Shown: positions 44,742 to 53,298, counted from the stretch's first letter. The stretch is DNA of 64,000 nt from JABAYQ01 sp018608925 (GCA_037625715.1 JASJHQ010000076.1:15405-79404); one strand, 5' to 3'. Notes: a model not told the origin generated them from the sequence alone. Program-made: numbers and translations.

Positions 44742-45866
44742 TTATTTTGTTGAACAACCACTCATCGTTGTAATTTCTACTCTTTTAGTAGGTTCTAATT
44801 TATTCCTTTCGTTCATTTCAAGCACCACATTTTCTGCTAATTGAACAAACGAATTTGCTATATCTGTAGCTCCTTGCAAAACTGCAGGGCGCCCAACATC
44901 TCCAGCCTCACGAACACTTTGCACTAAAGGAATTTCGGCTAACAGAGGTAACTTTAATTTTTTTGCTAATTCTTTCGCTCCATCTTTACCAAAAATATAA
45001 TACTTATTATTTGGCAAGTCTTCAGGAGTAAAATAAGACATGTTTTCAACAATACCAAGTACTGGCACATTAATAGATTCCATCTGGAACATCGCAACAC
45101 CCTTTTTAGCATCTGCCAAAGCAATCGCTTGAGGAGTACTAACCATAATAGATGCCGTTACAGGAATAGCCTGAACTAATGAAAGGTGAATATCGCCAGT
45201 TCCAGGAGGTAAATCGACTAACAAAAAGTCTAACTGTCCCCAATCGGTATCCCACAACATTTGATTTAATGCTTTGGAAGCCATAGCTCCTCTCCATACT
45301 ACTGCTTGATCAGTATTAGCAAAGAAACCAATAGAAAGTAATTTCACACCATAACTCTGAACCGGTAAAATCTTTCTTTTTCCATCCACTTCTCTACCGC
45401 TAGGCTTTGCATTTACCACATCGAACATAAGAGGCATAGAAGGCCCGTAAATATCAGCATCAACAAGACCAACTTTATACCCTTTGTCTGCTAAGGCAAC
45501 GGCTAAATTAGCTGTAATAGTAGACTTACCTACACCACCCTTACCAGATGCAACTGCAATAATATTTTTAACACCAGGAATTTCGTTACCCCTAATCACA
45601 TTGCTAGGTTTTTCTGGCGCGTTTATAATTAAATTCACTTTTATATCCGCTTTTTCATAGACATGGTCATGAATCGCTTTCAAACAATCTACTTCTACTT
45701 TTTTCTTGTATTGTAAAGTCGGATTATTAATTTCTACGTCTAATACAATTTCAGTACCAAAAATTTGAATATTTCTAACCGAATCGGTAGAAACTAAATT
45801 GCCTCCTCCACCAGGTAAAGTGAAAGTTGATAGTGCCTCAAGCACTTGTTCTTTAGTAATTTTCAT
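44742..45866 (-). CDS. mrp: Mrp/ApbC-family P-loop ATPase, Fe-S carrier
   Basis: The 374-residue protein has an N-terminal MIP18 (DUF59) domain (about 1-85) and a ParA/MinD-like ATPase domain with the deviant Walker A GKGGVGKST (about 108-116), DADIYGPSMP and DLPPGTGDI. The C-terminus has a C-x-x-x-style Cys (SGCSTK) near its end. The family carries or assembles Fe-S clusters. It is the first gene of mrp-nfu-korA-korB, and its ATG is 5 nt after a consensus -7 element. Confidence 0.93.
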   Translation of the reverse strand: MKITKEQVLEALSTFTLPGGGGNLVSTDSVRNIQIFGTEIVLDVEINNPTLQYKKKVEVDCLKAIHDHVYEKADIKVNLIINAPEKPSNVIRGNEIPGVKNIIAVASGKGGVGKSTITANLAVALADKGYKVGLVDADIYGPSMPLMFDVVNAKPSGREVDGKRKILPVQSYGVKLLSIGFFANTDQAVVWRGAMASKALNQMLWDTDWGQLDFLLVDLPPGTGDIHLSLVQAIPVTASIMVSTPQAIALADAKKGVAMFQMESINVPVLGIVENMSYFTPEDLPNNKYYIFGKDGAKELAKKLKLPLLAEIPLVQSVREAGDVGRPAVLQGATDIANSFVQLAENVVLEMNERNKLEPTKRVEITTMSGCSTK

Positions 45867-45871
45867 CGGTG

Positions 45872-45905
45872 CAAAGATAAGGAATTAAGGCTTATTTATA
45901 ATCAA
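45872..45905 (-). promoter_or_regulatory. Promoter of mrp-nfu-korAB, leaderless geometry
   Basis: On the minus strand TTG (45905-45903), a 23-nt spacer and TATCTTTG (45879-45872) match the consensus; the ATG begins 5 nt later at 45866. Confidence 0.65.
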
Positions 45906-46229
45906 TCAAATTAATTCTTTGTTAGGGTCCCAAAAGTAAATTTCCATCTCTTGAATTTGATTGTTTTTAACCACTACACCTTCATTTTCAAGCAATTGCT
46001 CCATAAGAGTAACTCCATCAAAATGGTACTTACCTGTTAGCAATCCTTGTTTGTTTACTACCCTATGAGCTGGTACGTTTTTTTTGGCAGATTTATTTAG
46101 AGCCCAGCCAACCATTCGGGCAGATTTTGGAGAACCAAGATACTGACCTATAGCACCATAAGTGGTTACTTTTCCATGAGGAATTTGTCGGGCGACTTGG
46201 TATACTTTTTCGAAAAAATTATTTTCCAT
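45906..46229 (-). CDS. Alkyltransferase-like protein (ATL), catalytic Cys replaced by Ala
   Basis: The 107-residue protein is the DNA-binding C-terminal domain of O6-alkylguanine alkyltransferases: VYQVARQIPHGKVTTYGAIGQYLGSPKSARMVGWALNKS. The active-site PCHRV reads PAHRV here, so it cannot accept alkyl groups. Such ATL proteins are known to bind O6-alkylguanine and pass it to nucleotide excision repair. The gene overlaps the trmB end by 11 nt. Confidence 0.92.
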   Translation of the reverse strand: MENNFFEKVYQVARQIPHGKVTTYGAIGQYLGSPKSARMVGWALNKSAKKNVPAHRVVNKQGLLTGKYHFDGVTLMEQLLENEGVVVKNNQIQEMEIYFWDPNKELI

Positions 46230-46899
46230 AGTTAAAATTCAATCGGAACCTAAGATAGGTGATTGCCATTTGCTTAGCTAGATATAATTTTTCGTAATGG
46301 GTTTTAATCTCCATATTATCTCTAGAAACTTTAGCATTATAAATGTCGTGCTCAGCATCTTCTAAAACATGGCCACATCCTTGGATAACACCTAAAGTGT
46401 AACCGTGTAAAAACTGGCTGTCTGTTTTAAGGTGAATCTGACCTTTATCACTTAAAAATTGGCGATATCTTTGTAAAAAAATAGGATGAGTTAATCGGCT
46501 TGTAGCTCTTCTTTTCTTTATTTGAGGATCAGGAAATGTAATCCAAATTTCATCAATTTCATTGGATCCAAAACATTGATGAATAAATTCAATTCTCAAC
46601 CTTAAAAAACAAACGTTATCCAGCTTTTGATCAATAGCCTGAGTAGCACCTTGCCACATTCTAGCTCCTTTAATATCTACTCCAATAAAGTTCTTGTTAG
46701 GATGTTTTTTAGCAAGTCCGACAGAATATTCTCCCATACCACAGCCAAGTTCTAAAACAATCGGATTATTATTTTTAAAGACAATTTCGTTCCATTTGCC
46801 GCTTAAATTAAATTGATCTTTAAGGTCATCAATGCTAGGCTCAAAAACATTTTTATAAGCCTTTATATCGTCGAATTTTTTTAACTTGTTTTTAGCCAA
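46219..46899 (-). CDS. trmB: tRNA (guanine-N7)-methyltransferase (TrmB), TTG start
   Basis: The 226-residue SAM enzyme methylates G46 of tRNA. It has the SAM loop LELGCGMGEYS (about 49-59), FIGVDIKGARMWQG and the WITFPDPQIKKRR motif typical of TrmB. The frame starts with TTG at 46899; no ATG lies closer than the SAM domain. A TATTTTTG -7 element (46914-46921, minus strand) precedes it by 14 nt. Confidence 0.94.
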   Translation of the reverse strand: MAKNKLKKFDDIKAYKNVFEPSIDDLKDQFNLSGKWNEIVFKNNNPIVLELGCGMGEYSVGLAKKHPNKNFIGVDIKGARMWQGATQAIDQKLDNVCFLRLRIEFIHQCFGSNEIDEIWITFPDPQIKKRRATSRLTHPIFLQRYRQFLSDKGQIHLKTDSQFLHGYTLGVIQGCGHVLEDAEHDIYNAKVSRDNMEIKTHYEKLYLAKQMAITYLRFRLNFNYGK

Positions 46900-46947
46900 T
46901 GGTAATTTTTAAACAAAAATAGTTCAATTTTTAGTTAATTTTACTGA

Positions 46948-47997
46948 ATGAAAAAAAAGAAAATTCTTATTGCTCCTCTAGATTGGGGATTAGGACATGC
47001 AACTAGATGTATTCCTATAGCAAGAGCGTTAGAAAAGGAAGGTTATGAGGTTTTGTTTTGTGCAGCATCTCGCTCTCTAGATCTGCTTATAAAAGAATTT
47101 CCTCGCAATCAATTCATTAAATTAGAAGGATATAACATCACCTATCCTAAAAATGGATGGATGATATTTAGCATGATTTTTCAAAGTTTCAGAATTTTAA
47201 ATAAAATAAGAAAAGAGCATAAAGACCTGAAACAAATAATTGCAGATTTTGAAATAGACGGAATTATTTCTGATAACAGATACGGCATGTACAACAAAAC
47301 CATTCCTTCTGTTTTCATTACTCATCAGGTAAATATTCAATCTCCAATACTCTCTATTCTAATTAGAAAAGTAAACTTATGGTTTATTAATAAATACCAA
47401 GAATGTTGGATTCCTGACACAGAGCAAAATATTTTATCGGGGAGTTTGTCAAAAATAAAAATCGAAAACCACAATTTTAAATTTATTGGGCCTCTTTCTA
47501 GATTTAAAAAAATAGACGCCACTAAAAAAATAGACATCCTTGCAATTGTTTCTGGTCCCGAACCTCAACGATCTATTTTCGAAAACCTATTAAAAAAACA
47601 ACTTTTAGATTCAGGGAAAAACAGCATCTTAGTTCTTGGAAAAACAGAGGCAAACAAAGAAGAAAAAATAGAGAATTTAACTGTTTTAAATCACTTGCCT
47701 TCCAAAGAGCTAAATCAAGCAATGTCTAATAGCGAAATAGTCATAAGCCGGTCAGGATATTCTACAATAATGGATTTGGCAGCTCTAGATAAAAAGGCGA
47801 TTTTTATTCCCACACCAGGACAAACCGAACAAATTTATTTAGCCAATCTATTCGCAGAGCAGAAAGTTGCTTTTGCCCAACACCAGCATGATTTTGAATT
47901 AGAAAAAGCATTAGAAGAGTCGAAAAAATATTCTGGATTTAAGATCGAAATGGCAACAGATAATTTCAAAAATTTGTTTAAGATTTTTGAAGCGTAA
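46948..47997 (+). CDS. Glycosyltransferase, MurG/MGDG synthase-like fold
   Basis: The 349-residue protein has an N-terminal APLDWGLGHATRCIPIARAL loop (about 9-28), like the GHxTR/GGxTGG donor-acceptor region of GT28 and GT1 enzymes, and a C-terminal part with SRSGYSTIMDLAALDKKAIFIPTPGQTEQIYLA, the usual nucleotide-sugar site. Substrates are unknown; a glycolipid or envelope sugar is likely. It ends with a 20-nt convergent overlap with the sensor kinase gene. Confidence 0.82.
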   Translation: MKKKKILIAPLDWGLGHATRCIPIARALEKEGYEVLFCAASRSLDLLIKEFPRNQFIKLEGYNITYPKNGWMIFSMIFQSFRILNKIRKEHKDLKQIIADFEIDGIISDNRYGMYNKTIPSVFITHQVNIQSPILSILIRKVNLWFINKYQECWIPDTEQNILSGSLSKIKIENHNFKFIGPLSRFKKIDATKKIDILAIVSGPEPQRSIFENLLKKQLLDSGKNSILVLGKTEANKEEKIENLTVLNHLPSKELNQAMSNSEIVISRSGYSTIMDLAALDKKAIFIPTPGQTEQIYLANLFAEQKVAFAQHQHDFELEKALEESKKYSGFKIEMATDNFKNLFKIFEA

Positions 47998-48997
47998 AAG
48001 AAAAAGTAGTCCCTACATCTTCCGTACTTCTCACGTTAATTACTTGGTTGTGGCTTTCTAAGATATGCTTAACAATAGCCAAGCCTAAACCTGTTCCTCC
48101 CTGATCTCTAGATCTTGATTTATCTACTCTATAAAATCGCTCAAATAATCTAGGTAAATTTTGCTGAGAAATACCAATTCCATTATCAGCAACCTCTATT
48201 AAGATGTTTTCACCCATTTCGTAAAACCTAACCTTTGTCTCCCCTCCCTCTTTTCCATATTTAATGGAATTGACAACAAGGTTTGTAAACACTTGAATAA
48301 TCTTATCTCTATCAGCTAAAACAGAAATAGGATCATACTCTTTATCTAATGAAATAGAGAGATTGGCTTTCTTCGCTTTCATTTCTGTTTGATCGAAAAT
48401 ATCCTTAGCCAAATCTACAATATCAAAATTTTCCATTTCTAAATCCAATCGATCAGATTCAATTTTTGAAATAGTAACTAAATCTTCTACAATATTGATC
48501 ATTCTATCCACACTCTTGCTAGTACGCTCAAGGTAGGCCATATTAACATTCTTATCGTATAAAGCACCATCAATTAGTGTGTGAATATATCCTTGAATAT
48601 TAAATATTGGAGTCTTTAATTCATGAGAAACATTACCTAAAAACTCTCTACGAAAATTTTCCATCATCTTAAGCTCATCAATCTCTTTCTGCCTCTGATT
48701 AGCTATATCTTCTACGTCTTTAGATACTAATTCCAAATCAGTATTCATATTGGAGGTAGCGCCTTTATTTTTCTTAATCGTTTTATAAATTACTTTTACT
48801 CTATCGTAAATATATTTCTTCATCAACTTGTAAACTACAAGGTAAGAGAAAATAAAAGTGACTACTATAATGCTTATCAGTTCGAGTTCAATAGAAGAAG
48901 AAGCGACATACTTTAATAGCCAAATAATAAAAACGGTAGACGCAGAAATAATTGTTGCTAATAATAGTGCTATGTTTTTGGGTGAAGATGGCTGCAT
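47978..48997 (-). CDS. PhoR-type sensor histidine kinase
   Basis: The 339-residue inner-membrane kinase has two N-terminal helices (about 8-55) with a very short periplasmic loop, then a coiled linker, HisKA domain with NVSHELKTPIFNIQGY (phospho-His near 131) and HATPase domain with N, G1 and G2 boxes (VVNSIKYG, EVADNGIGIS, GGTGLGLAIVKHI). The lack of a large sensory domain fits PhoR-like kinases that sense through partners. It follows the regulator gene directly (2 nt). Confidence 0.88.
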   Translation of the reverse strand: MQPSSPKNIALLLATIISASTVFIIWLLKYVASSSIELELISIIVVTFIFSYLVVYKLMKKYIYDRVKVIYKTIKKNKGATSNMNTDLELVSKDVEDIANQRQKEIDELKMMENFRREFLGNVSHELKTPIFNIQGYIHTLIDGALYDKNVNMAYLERTSKSVDRMINIVEDLVTISKIESDRLDLEMENFDIVDLAKDIFDQTEMKAKKANLSISLDKEYDPISVLADRDKIIQVFTNLVVNSIKYGKEGGETKVRFYEMGENILIEVADNGIGISQQNLPRLFERFYRVDKSRSRDQGGTGLGLAIVKHILESHNQVINVRSTEDVGTTFSFTLQKS

Positions 48998-48998
48998 A

Positions 48999-49676
48999 TT
49001 AATGTTCGAATTTATAACCGATTCCTTTTACTGTTTTTATATAGCTAGAAGTTAGCTTTTCTCGAAGTTTACGAATATGAACATCAATGGTTCTATCTCC
49101 AATAACTAGATCGGACCCCCAAACTTTTTCTAAAATCTCTTCCCGAGTAAAAACTTTACCAGGCTTAGAGACCAAAAGCTCTAACAGGCGAAACTCTTTT
49201 TTTGCGAAAGTAATTTCGTTACCTCTAAAAATTACTTGGTGTTTTTCTTTATTAATACTTAAATCACCAACCTCAATAGTGTCTGACAATTCGACTCCAC
49301 CTTTTCTCCTAAGCAAAGCCTTAACTCTACTAACCAAAACCTTAGGTCGGATAGGCTTTGTAATATAATCATCAGCGCCAGCTTCAAAACCTGCTATTTG
49401 AGAATAATCTTCTGATCTGGCAGTTAAAAAAGTGATAAGTGTATTCTTCAAATCTGGAAGAGTTCGGATTTTCTCACAGGTAACAATACCATCCATTTCA
49501 GGCATCATCACATCTAATATTACTAAGTCAGGAGCATGAATTTCCGCCATCTCTATAGCACCTAAGCCATTATTAGACGTAATAACGTTATAACCTTCAT
49601 TTCTTAGATTATAGCCGACAAACTCTAAAATATCTTCTTCATCATCAACAACTAAAATGGTAATATTGGAGTTCAT
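48999..49676 (-). CDS. PhoB/OmpR-family response regulator
   Basis: The 225-residue regulator has a receiver domain (acidic pocket DDEED at 11-15, phospho-Asp 55 in LVILDVMMPEMDG, conserved T and K in LTARSED and ITKPIRP) and a winged-helix output domain with TREEILEKVWG and VDVHIRKLREKL-type motifs. The frame runs 11 codons further upstream, but MNSNITILVVDD is the typical start and is chosen (49676). Divergent to a porin with three direct repeats between them, so it probably controls both sides. Confidence 0.9.
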   Translation of the reverse strand: MNSNITILVVDDEEDILEFVGYNLRNEGYNVITSNNGLGAIEMAEIHAPDLVILDVMMPEMDGIVTCEKIRTLPDLKNTLITFLTARSEDYSQIAGFEAGADDYITKPIRPKVLVSRVKALLRRKGGVELSDTIEVGDLSINKEKHQVIFRGNEITFAKKEFRLLELLVSKPGKVFTREEILEKVWGSDLVIGDRTIDVHIRKLREKLTSSYIKTVKGIGYKFEH

Positions 49677-49706
49677 TTTATGTTTTTTTATAATTGTTTT
49701 GTGAGA

Positions 49707-49740
49707 CAAATTTAAAGTTTAATACCTTCAATTTTAGCAA
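49707..49740 (-). promoter_or_regulatory. Promoter of the two-component operon
   Basis: On the minus strand TTG (49740-49738), a 23-nt spacer and TAAATTTG (49714-49707) fit the consensus, 30 nt before the regulator ATG. The -33 TTG abuts the direct repeats at 49741-49768. Confidence 0.55.
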
Positions 49741-49768
49741 TTTACAATTAATTAACATATACTTAATA
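49741..49768 (+). promoter_or_regulatory. Candidate Pho box: three TTAACA-like repeats at 11-bp spacing
   Basis: TTTACA (49741), TTAACA (49752) and TTAATA (49763) are each 6 nt with 5-nt spacers. PhoP of Bacillus binds TTAACA repeats with the same 11-bp period, and PhoB sites in Proteobacteria also have 11-bp period. They sit 20 nt before the porin -7 element, in place of a -33 element. Confidence 0.6.
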
Positions 49769-49788
49769 TAAGAGTCAAAACACAGCAT

Positions 49789-49796
49789 TAGATTTG
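49789..49796 (+). promoter_or_regulatory. -7 element of the porin gene
   Basis: TAGATTTG matches TAnnTTTG, 27 nt before the ATG at 49824. No TTG is found at -33; the direct repeats take that place, as in activator-dependent promoters. Confidence 0.55.
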
Positions 49797-49823
49797 CAGC
49801 ATAAAATTTAAAAAACTTTTAAA

Positions 49824-50786
49824 ATGAGAACAACACTTTTAACATTAGCATTTTTAACATTTGGTTTTAATGCAATGGCTCAAGGGCAGCCACATGCTAA
49901 AATATTCAGCAACTTTAACTACGATCTTTCGTCTGAAGACGATGCGTTTAAAGCTTTCGAAATCAATAGAGCATATTTAGGATATGGTTACAAATTTGAG
50001 AACAACTTTAGCGCTAAAATTACATTTGATGTTGGAAGTAACGATTCTGGAAGTGCTTATACCGCATTTTTAAAAATTGCTTCTTTAAACTGGAAAGCAT
50101 CTGACAAGATATCGGTTAATTTCGGACAAATAGGGACTAAAAACTTTAAGTTCATGGAAAAAGCTTGGGGATACAGATATATATATAAATCTTTCCAAGA
50201 CAAGCAAAAGTGGGCTAGCTCTGCTGACATAGGGGTTTCTGCTGATTATAAAATCAACAACAAATTAACTTTAGACGCACAAATTTTAAATGGAGAAGGC
50301 TACAAAAAAGAACAAGAATCTAATGGTCTTTTTAGAGGTTCTGCAGGATTAACATACAAGGCTTCTGAAAATCTTGCTCTAAGACTTCATAGAGATATAT
50401 CTCCAAGAGAAACATACGGAGAAAACGCAGAACACCAAAATATTTCGACCGCTGCTATGGCATATTTCACAGATGATTATACCCTAGGTTTAGAGTATAA
50501 CCTAAGAGAAAACACCAACAATGTATTAGATAATAATAGTACTGGTTTATCTGCATACATGACATACAGATTAAATAACGGACTTTCTCTTTTCGGAAGA
50601 TACGACGAGATGAGTTCTGATGAAGACTGGAACATTACAAAAGATGGAACATTTACCATTTTTGGTATTGAAAAGCAAATGACAAAGGGAGTAAAGGTTG
50701 CTGCAAACATCCAAAGCTTCCAAGGTGCTGAAGCAAATGCTGAACAAGAAAACACATTCTTCTTAAACTTAGAGTACAAGTTCTAA
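49824..50786 (+). CDS. Outer-membrane porin, phosphate-selective OprO/OprP-like
   Basis: The 320-residue protein has a signal peptide (1-19, ending AMAQ), alternating hydrophobic beta strands throughout and a terminal aromatic residue (NLEYKF), all typical of an outer-membrane barrel. Motifs EINRAYLGYGYKFENNFSAKITFDVG and SVNFGQIGTKNFKF resemble OprO/OprP family porins. The setting (PhoR/PhoB-like pair, Pho-type repeats, PiT-like carrier) supports a phosphate role, by inference. It is followed by a strong terminator at 50806. Confidence 0.82.
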   Translation: MRTTLLTLAFLTFGFNAMAQGQPHAKIFSNFNYDLSSEDDAFKAFEINRAYLGYGYKFENNFSAKITFDVGSNDSGSAYTAFLKIASLNWKASDKISVNFGQIGTKNFKFMEKAWGYRYIYKSFQDKQKWASSADIGVSADYKINNKLTLDAQILNGEGYKKEQESNGLFRGSAGLTYKASENLALRLHRDISPRETYGENAEHQNISTAAMAYFTDDYTLGLEYNLRENTNNVLDNNSTGLSAYMTYRLNNGLSLFGRYDEMSSDEDWNITKDGTFTIFGIEKQMTKGVKVAANIQSFQGAEANAEQENTFFLNLEYKF

Positions 50787-50805
50787 GGTTTAGAAAGACA
50801 TTTCT

Positions 50806-50840
50806 AAAAAAGTCCTAGCAATACCTGCTAGGACTTTTTG
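50806..50840 (+). terminator. Rho-independent terminator of the porin gene
   Basis: Stem AAAAAGTCCTAGCA / TGCTAGGACTTTTT with 5-nt loop ATACC and T run, 20 nt after the porin stop. Confidence 0.93.
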
Positions 50841-50855
50841 TGTATTAAGTGATTC

Positions 50856-50872
50856 TTAACAATTTCTTAACA
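50856..50872 (+). promoter_or_regulatory. Candidate Pho box: TTAACA-N5-TTAACA
   Basis: Two exact TTAACA hexamers (50856 and 50867) have a 5-nt spacer, period 11 bp, matching the form known for Bacillus PhoP and the repeats ahead of the porin. A -7-like TACCTTTA (50880-50887) follows, so this may drive the small peptide and transporter genes. Confidence 0.6.
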
Positions 50873-50952
50873 TTGGATTTACCTTTATGTAACCTCCAAT
50901 TGCAAAAATGAATGTTTATTTGTTCATCAAATTTAACCAAACGCTATTTATT

Positions 50953-51036
50953 ATGAATACTACTACAAAAATCGATATCAGCAAGTTTCTTTACACTGCA
51001 ATAATGGTTGTTGTTTATACTCTAGCAGTACTTTAA
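50953..51036 (+). CDS. 27-residue single-helix membrane peptide (candidate)
   Basis: An ATG at 50953 encodes 27 residues: a polar start (MNTTTKIDISKF) and a hydrophobic run (LYTAIMVVVYTLAVL) that could span the membrane. An in-frame ATG at 50908 would give 42 residues. It lies between the porin terminator and the transporter gene, 39 nt before the latter's ATG, behind the TTAACA repeats. The layout is like tiny subunits of transporters (for example KdpF-sized), but no family was recognised. Confidence 0.5.
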   Translation: MNTTTKIDISKFLYTAIMVVVYTLAVL

Positions 51037-51075
51037 TCGCTAGATTAAGCTTAACCATTTTTCTTTCTAAGTATT

Positions 51076-52275
51076 ATGAAAAAATTGCTGTCTAAATTTA
51101 GTTATCCAGCTAATCTGTGGATACACAAACAAGAACGCTCATTTTTAACTTTTGTCGTTTTCGCATTTATGATTGCGATGTTTGCTACTCCTTATCCTCA
51201 AATTGGTATGTGGGTAGGATTTATCTTTGCAGCCTATGCGGCAGTTGCAAACGACAGTATCCAGACATTGGGTACATTCATTGCTTCTAATCAAGACAAA
51301 AAATGGTGGGTGCTTTGGATCTTTATCGGAGGAATATTTTTAGTTACAATGACTTGGAGCTGGATGTTTACCGATGTTGTAGGTGCAATTGACCCAGAAA
51401 CAGGAAAGGTAATCGGAGATGGTATAATAGACAGAGATGTTAGTCATGGAAGATTAGCATCTAAAGGATTTGAAAAAAGTCCAACTAACTTTCATTTCTT
51501 ACAAATAGCTGCACCTATATTCTTATTAATACTTACAAGGTTAAGAATGCCTGTTTCTACAACATTTATTCTTCTAACCTCTTTTGCAACTGCTCCAGCA
51601 GCAGTTGGTAAAGTATTGGCAAAAAGTATGAGTGGATATGTTTTAGCTTTCTTTTTAGGCTTCATCATTTTCATGATCATATCTCAATGGGCTAAAAAGC
51701 GATTTGTTGGAAAAGCAAAGTTCGGGTGGACAATCGCACAATGGATTACTACAGGAACGCTATGGTCAGTTTGGCTAATGCAAGATGCTGCCAATATTGC
51801 GGTCTACCTACCTAGAAGCATGGGCTTTGGTGAGTTTTTTGCCTTTGCAGCAATAATATTTGTCGGACTAGGACTTTTGCTATATTACAAAGGTGGTCGT
51901 ATTCAAAAAATTGTAACAGAAAAATCTGTAGTAACTGATGTTCGTTTTGCAACTATCATTGATTTTATATACTGCATCATACTATTCTACTTTAAATTAT
52001 ACTCTCAAGTACCTATGAGTACTACATGGGTATTCATCGGACTACTTGGCGGTAGAGAGGTTGCTATGGCTATTCGCCAGGCTGGAAACATTAGTGTTTT
52101 TAAAGCATTCAAATTAATGAGTAAAGACTTCGCATTTGCTATGATAGGATTAATTATTTCTATCGCTATTGCAATTGGAGTAAATGATAACTTAACCTTC
52201 GCTTCCATGCTAGTAGAAATACCAGCAGAGTTTGGAAAAGGGATTTCTAAATTCTTTGGAAAACTAGGATTCTAA
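51076..52275 (+). CDS. PiT-family-like inorganic phosphate transporter
   Basis: The 399-residue membrane protein has about ten helices and an internal two-fold repeat. Each half has a degenerate PiT signature: VANDSIQTLGT (57-67) and QDAANIAVYLP (second half), followed by MPVSTTF and VPMSTTW, which correspond to the P-x-STT motif of PiT phosphate carriers. The canonical G-A-N-D is altered to A-V-A-N-D, so this is a divergent branch. Phosphate import is likely, but another ion cannot be excluded. A terminator follows at 52297. Confidence 0.75.
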   Translation: MKKLLSKFSYPANLWIHKQERSFLTFVVFAFMIAMFATPYPQIGMWVGFIFAAYAAVANDSIQTLGTFIASNQDKKWWVLWIFIGGIFLVTMTWSWMFTDVVGAIDPETGKVIGDGIIDRDVSHGRLASKGFEKSPTNFHFLQIAAPIFLLILTRLRMPVSTTFILLTSFATAPAAVGKVLAKSMSGYVLAFFLGFIIFMIISQWAKKRFVGKAKFGWTIAQWITTGTLWSVWLMQDAANIAVYLPRSMGFGEFFAFAAIIFVGLGLLLYYKGGRIQKIVTEKSVVTDVRFATIIDFIYCIILFYFKLYSQVPMSTTWVFIGLLGGREVAMAIRQAGNISVFKAFKLMSKDFAFAMIGLIISIAIAIGVNDNLTFASMLVEIPAEFGKGISKFFGKLGF

Positions 52276-52296
52276 AATTATCTAGAATATATAATT

Positions 52297-52327
52297 AAAA
52301 AGCCTCTATTGTATAGGGGCTTTTTTT
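52297..52327 (+). terminator. Rho-independent terminator
   Basis: Stem AAAAAGCCTCTA / TAGGGGCTTTTT (one G-T pair), loop TTGTA and T run after the transporter gene. Its T run overlaps the next -7 element. Confidence 0.88.
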
Positions 52328-52334
52328 ATTTTTG
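52327..52334 (+). promoter_or_regulatory. -7 element of the LuxE-like gene, leaderless geometry
   Basis: TATTTTTG ends 4 nt before the ATG at 52339. A TTG at 52309 is 15 nt upstream, slightly short of the usual spacing. The motif is embedded in the T tract of the previous terminator, so chance is possible. Confidence 0.45.
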
Positions 52335-52338
52335 AAAA

Positions 52339-53298
52339 ATGAATTGGGTTTTTGATAAAGACATATTATTCGAAAAACGTGCTTTAAGATTGTTTCATAT
52401 ACAATCTCAAAGTTGCAAAGTGTATAATAAATATCTAGACTTAATTAAGGTTACACCTTCGAAGATCAATCAAGTAGAGCAAATACCATTTCTGCCAATC
52501 GAATTTTTTAAAAGCCAAAAAATACTATCTTCTGACAAAACGGTAGAAGCAACCTTTAGCAGTAGTGGAACTAGCGGCCAAAGTACAAGCAAACATTATG
52601 TTAGCGATATTTCTATTTATGAAGAAAGCTTTTTGTCTGCATTTAAACACTTTTACGGGTTAGTAGAAGACTATAGAATCTTAGCACTACTTCCCTCCTA
52701 TTTAGAAAGAGAAGGCTCCTCACTAGTGTATATGTGCGATCAACTGATTACAAAAAGCAAACATCCCCAAAGCGGTTTTTATTTGAACAATTTAGATCAG
52801 TTAAAGGAAATTCTACAAAGTAAAACCGATAAAAAAACATTATTAATAGGAGTAAGTTATGCTTTACTAGACTTAGTCGAAAAAGGCCCCATAGCTCTCG
52901 AAAATACTATTGTAATGGAAACAGGTGGGATGAAAGGTAAAAGAAAAGAAATGATTCGAGAAGAGTTACATCAAAAATTAAAAGATGGATTCGGTTTGCA
53001 AAAAATTCACTCAGAATATGGCATGACAGAATTGTTATCGCAAGCCTACTCTAAAGGAAACGGCATTTTCGAAACACCAGATTGGATGAGGGTTATAGCT
53101 AGATCATCCGACGACCCTCTTAGTATTTTAGGGAATGGAATCACCGGAGGTCTAAACATAATAGATTTAGCAAATATTAATTCTTGCGCCTTTATTGCTA
53201 CTCAAGATTTAGGCAAAACTTTAGGCAACAATAAATTTGAAGTTTTAGGAAGATTTGACAACTCTGATGTTAGAGGTTGTAATTTATTAGTTCAATGA
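52339..53298 (+). CDS. LuxE-family acyl-protein synthetase-like protein
   Basis: The 319-residue protein resembles the acyl-protein synthetase (LuxE) branch of adenylate-forming enzymes: IPFLPIEFFKSQKIL at the start, the ATP-binding SSSGTSGQST loop (about 74-83), METGGMKGKR and SEYGMTELLSQAYS. It would activate a carboxylic acid with ATP. There are no luciferase or acyl-reductase genes nearby, so the product is not for light. It overlaps the GNAT gene by 4 nt, so the pair are co-translated. Confidence 0.85.
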   Translation: MNWVFDKDILFEKRALRLFHIQSQSCKVYNKYLDLIKVTPSKINQVEQIPFLPIEFFKSQKILSSDKTVEATFSSSGTSGQSTSKHYVSDISIYEESFLSAFKHFYGLVEDYRILALLPSYLEREGSSLVYMCDQLITKSKHPQSGFYLNNLDQLKEILQSKTDKKTLLIGVSYALLDLVEKGPIALENTIVMETGGMKGKRKEMIREELHQKLKDGFGLQKIHSEYGMTELLSQAYSKGNGIFETPDWMRVIARSSDDPLSILGNGITGGLNIIDLANINSCAFIATQDLGKTLGNNKFEVLGRFDNSDVRGCNLLVQ

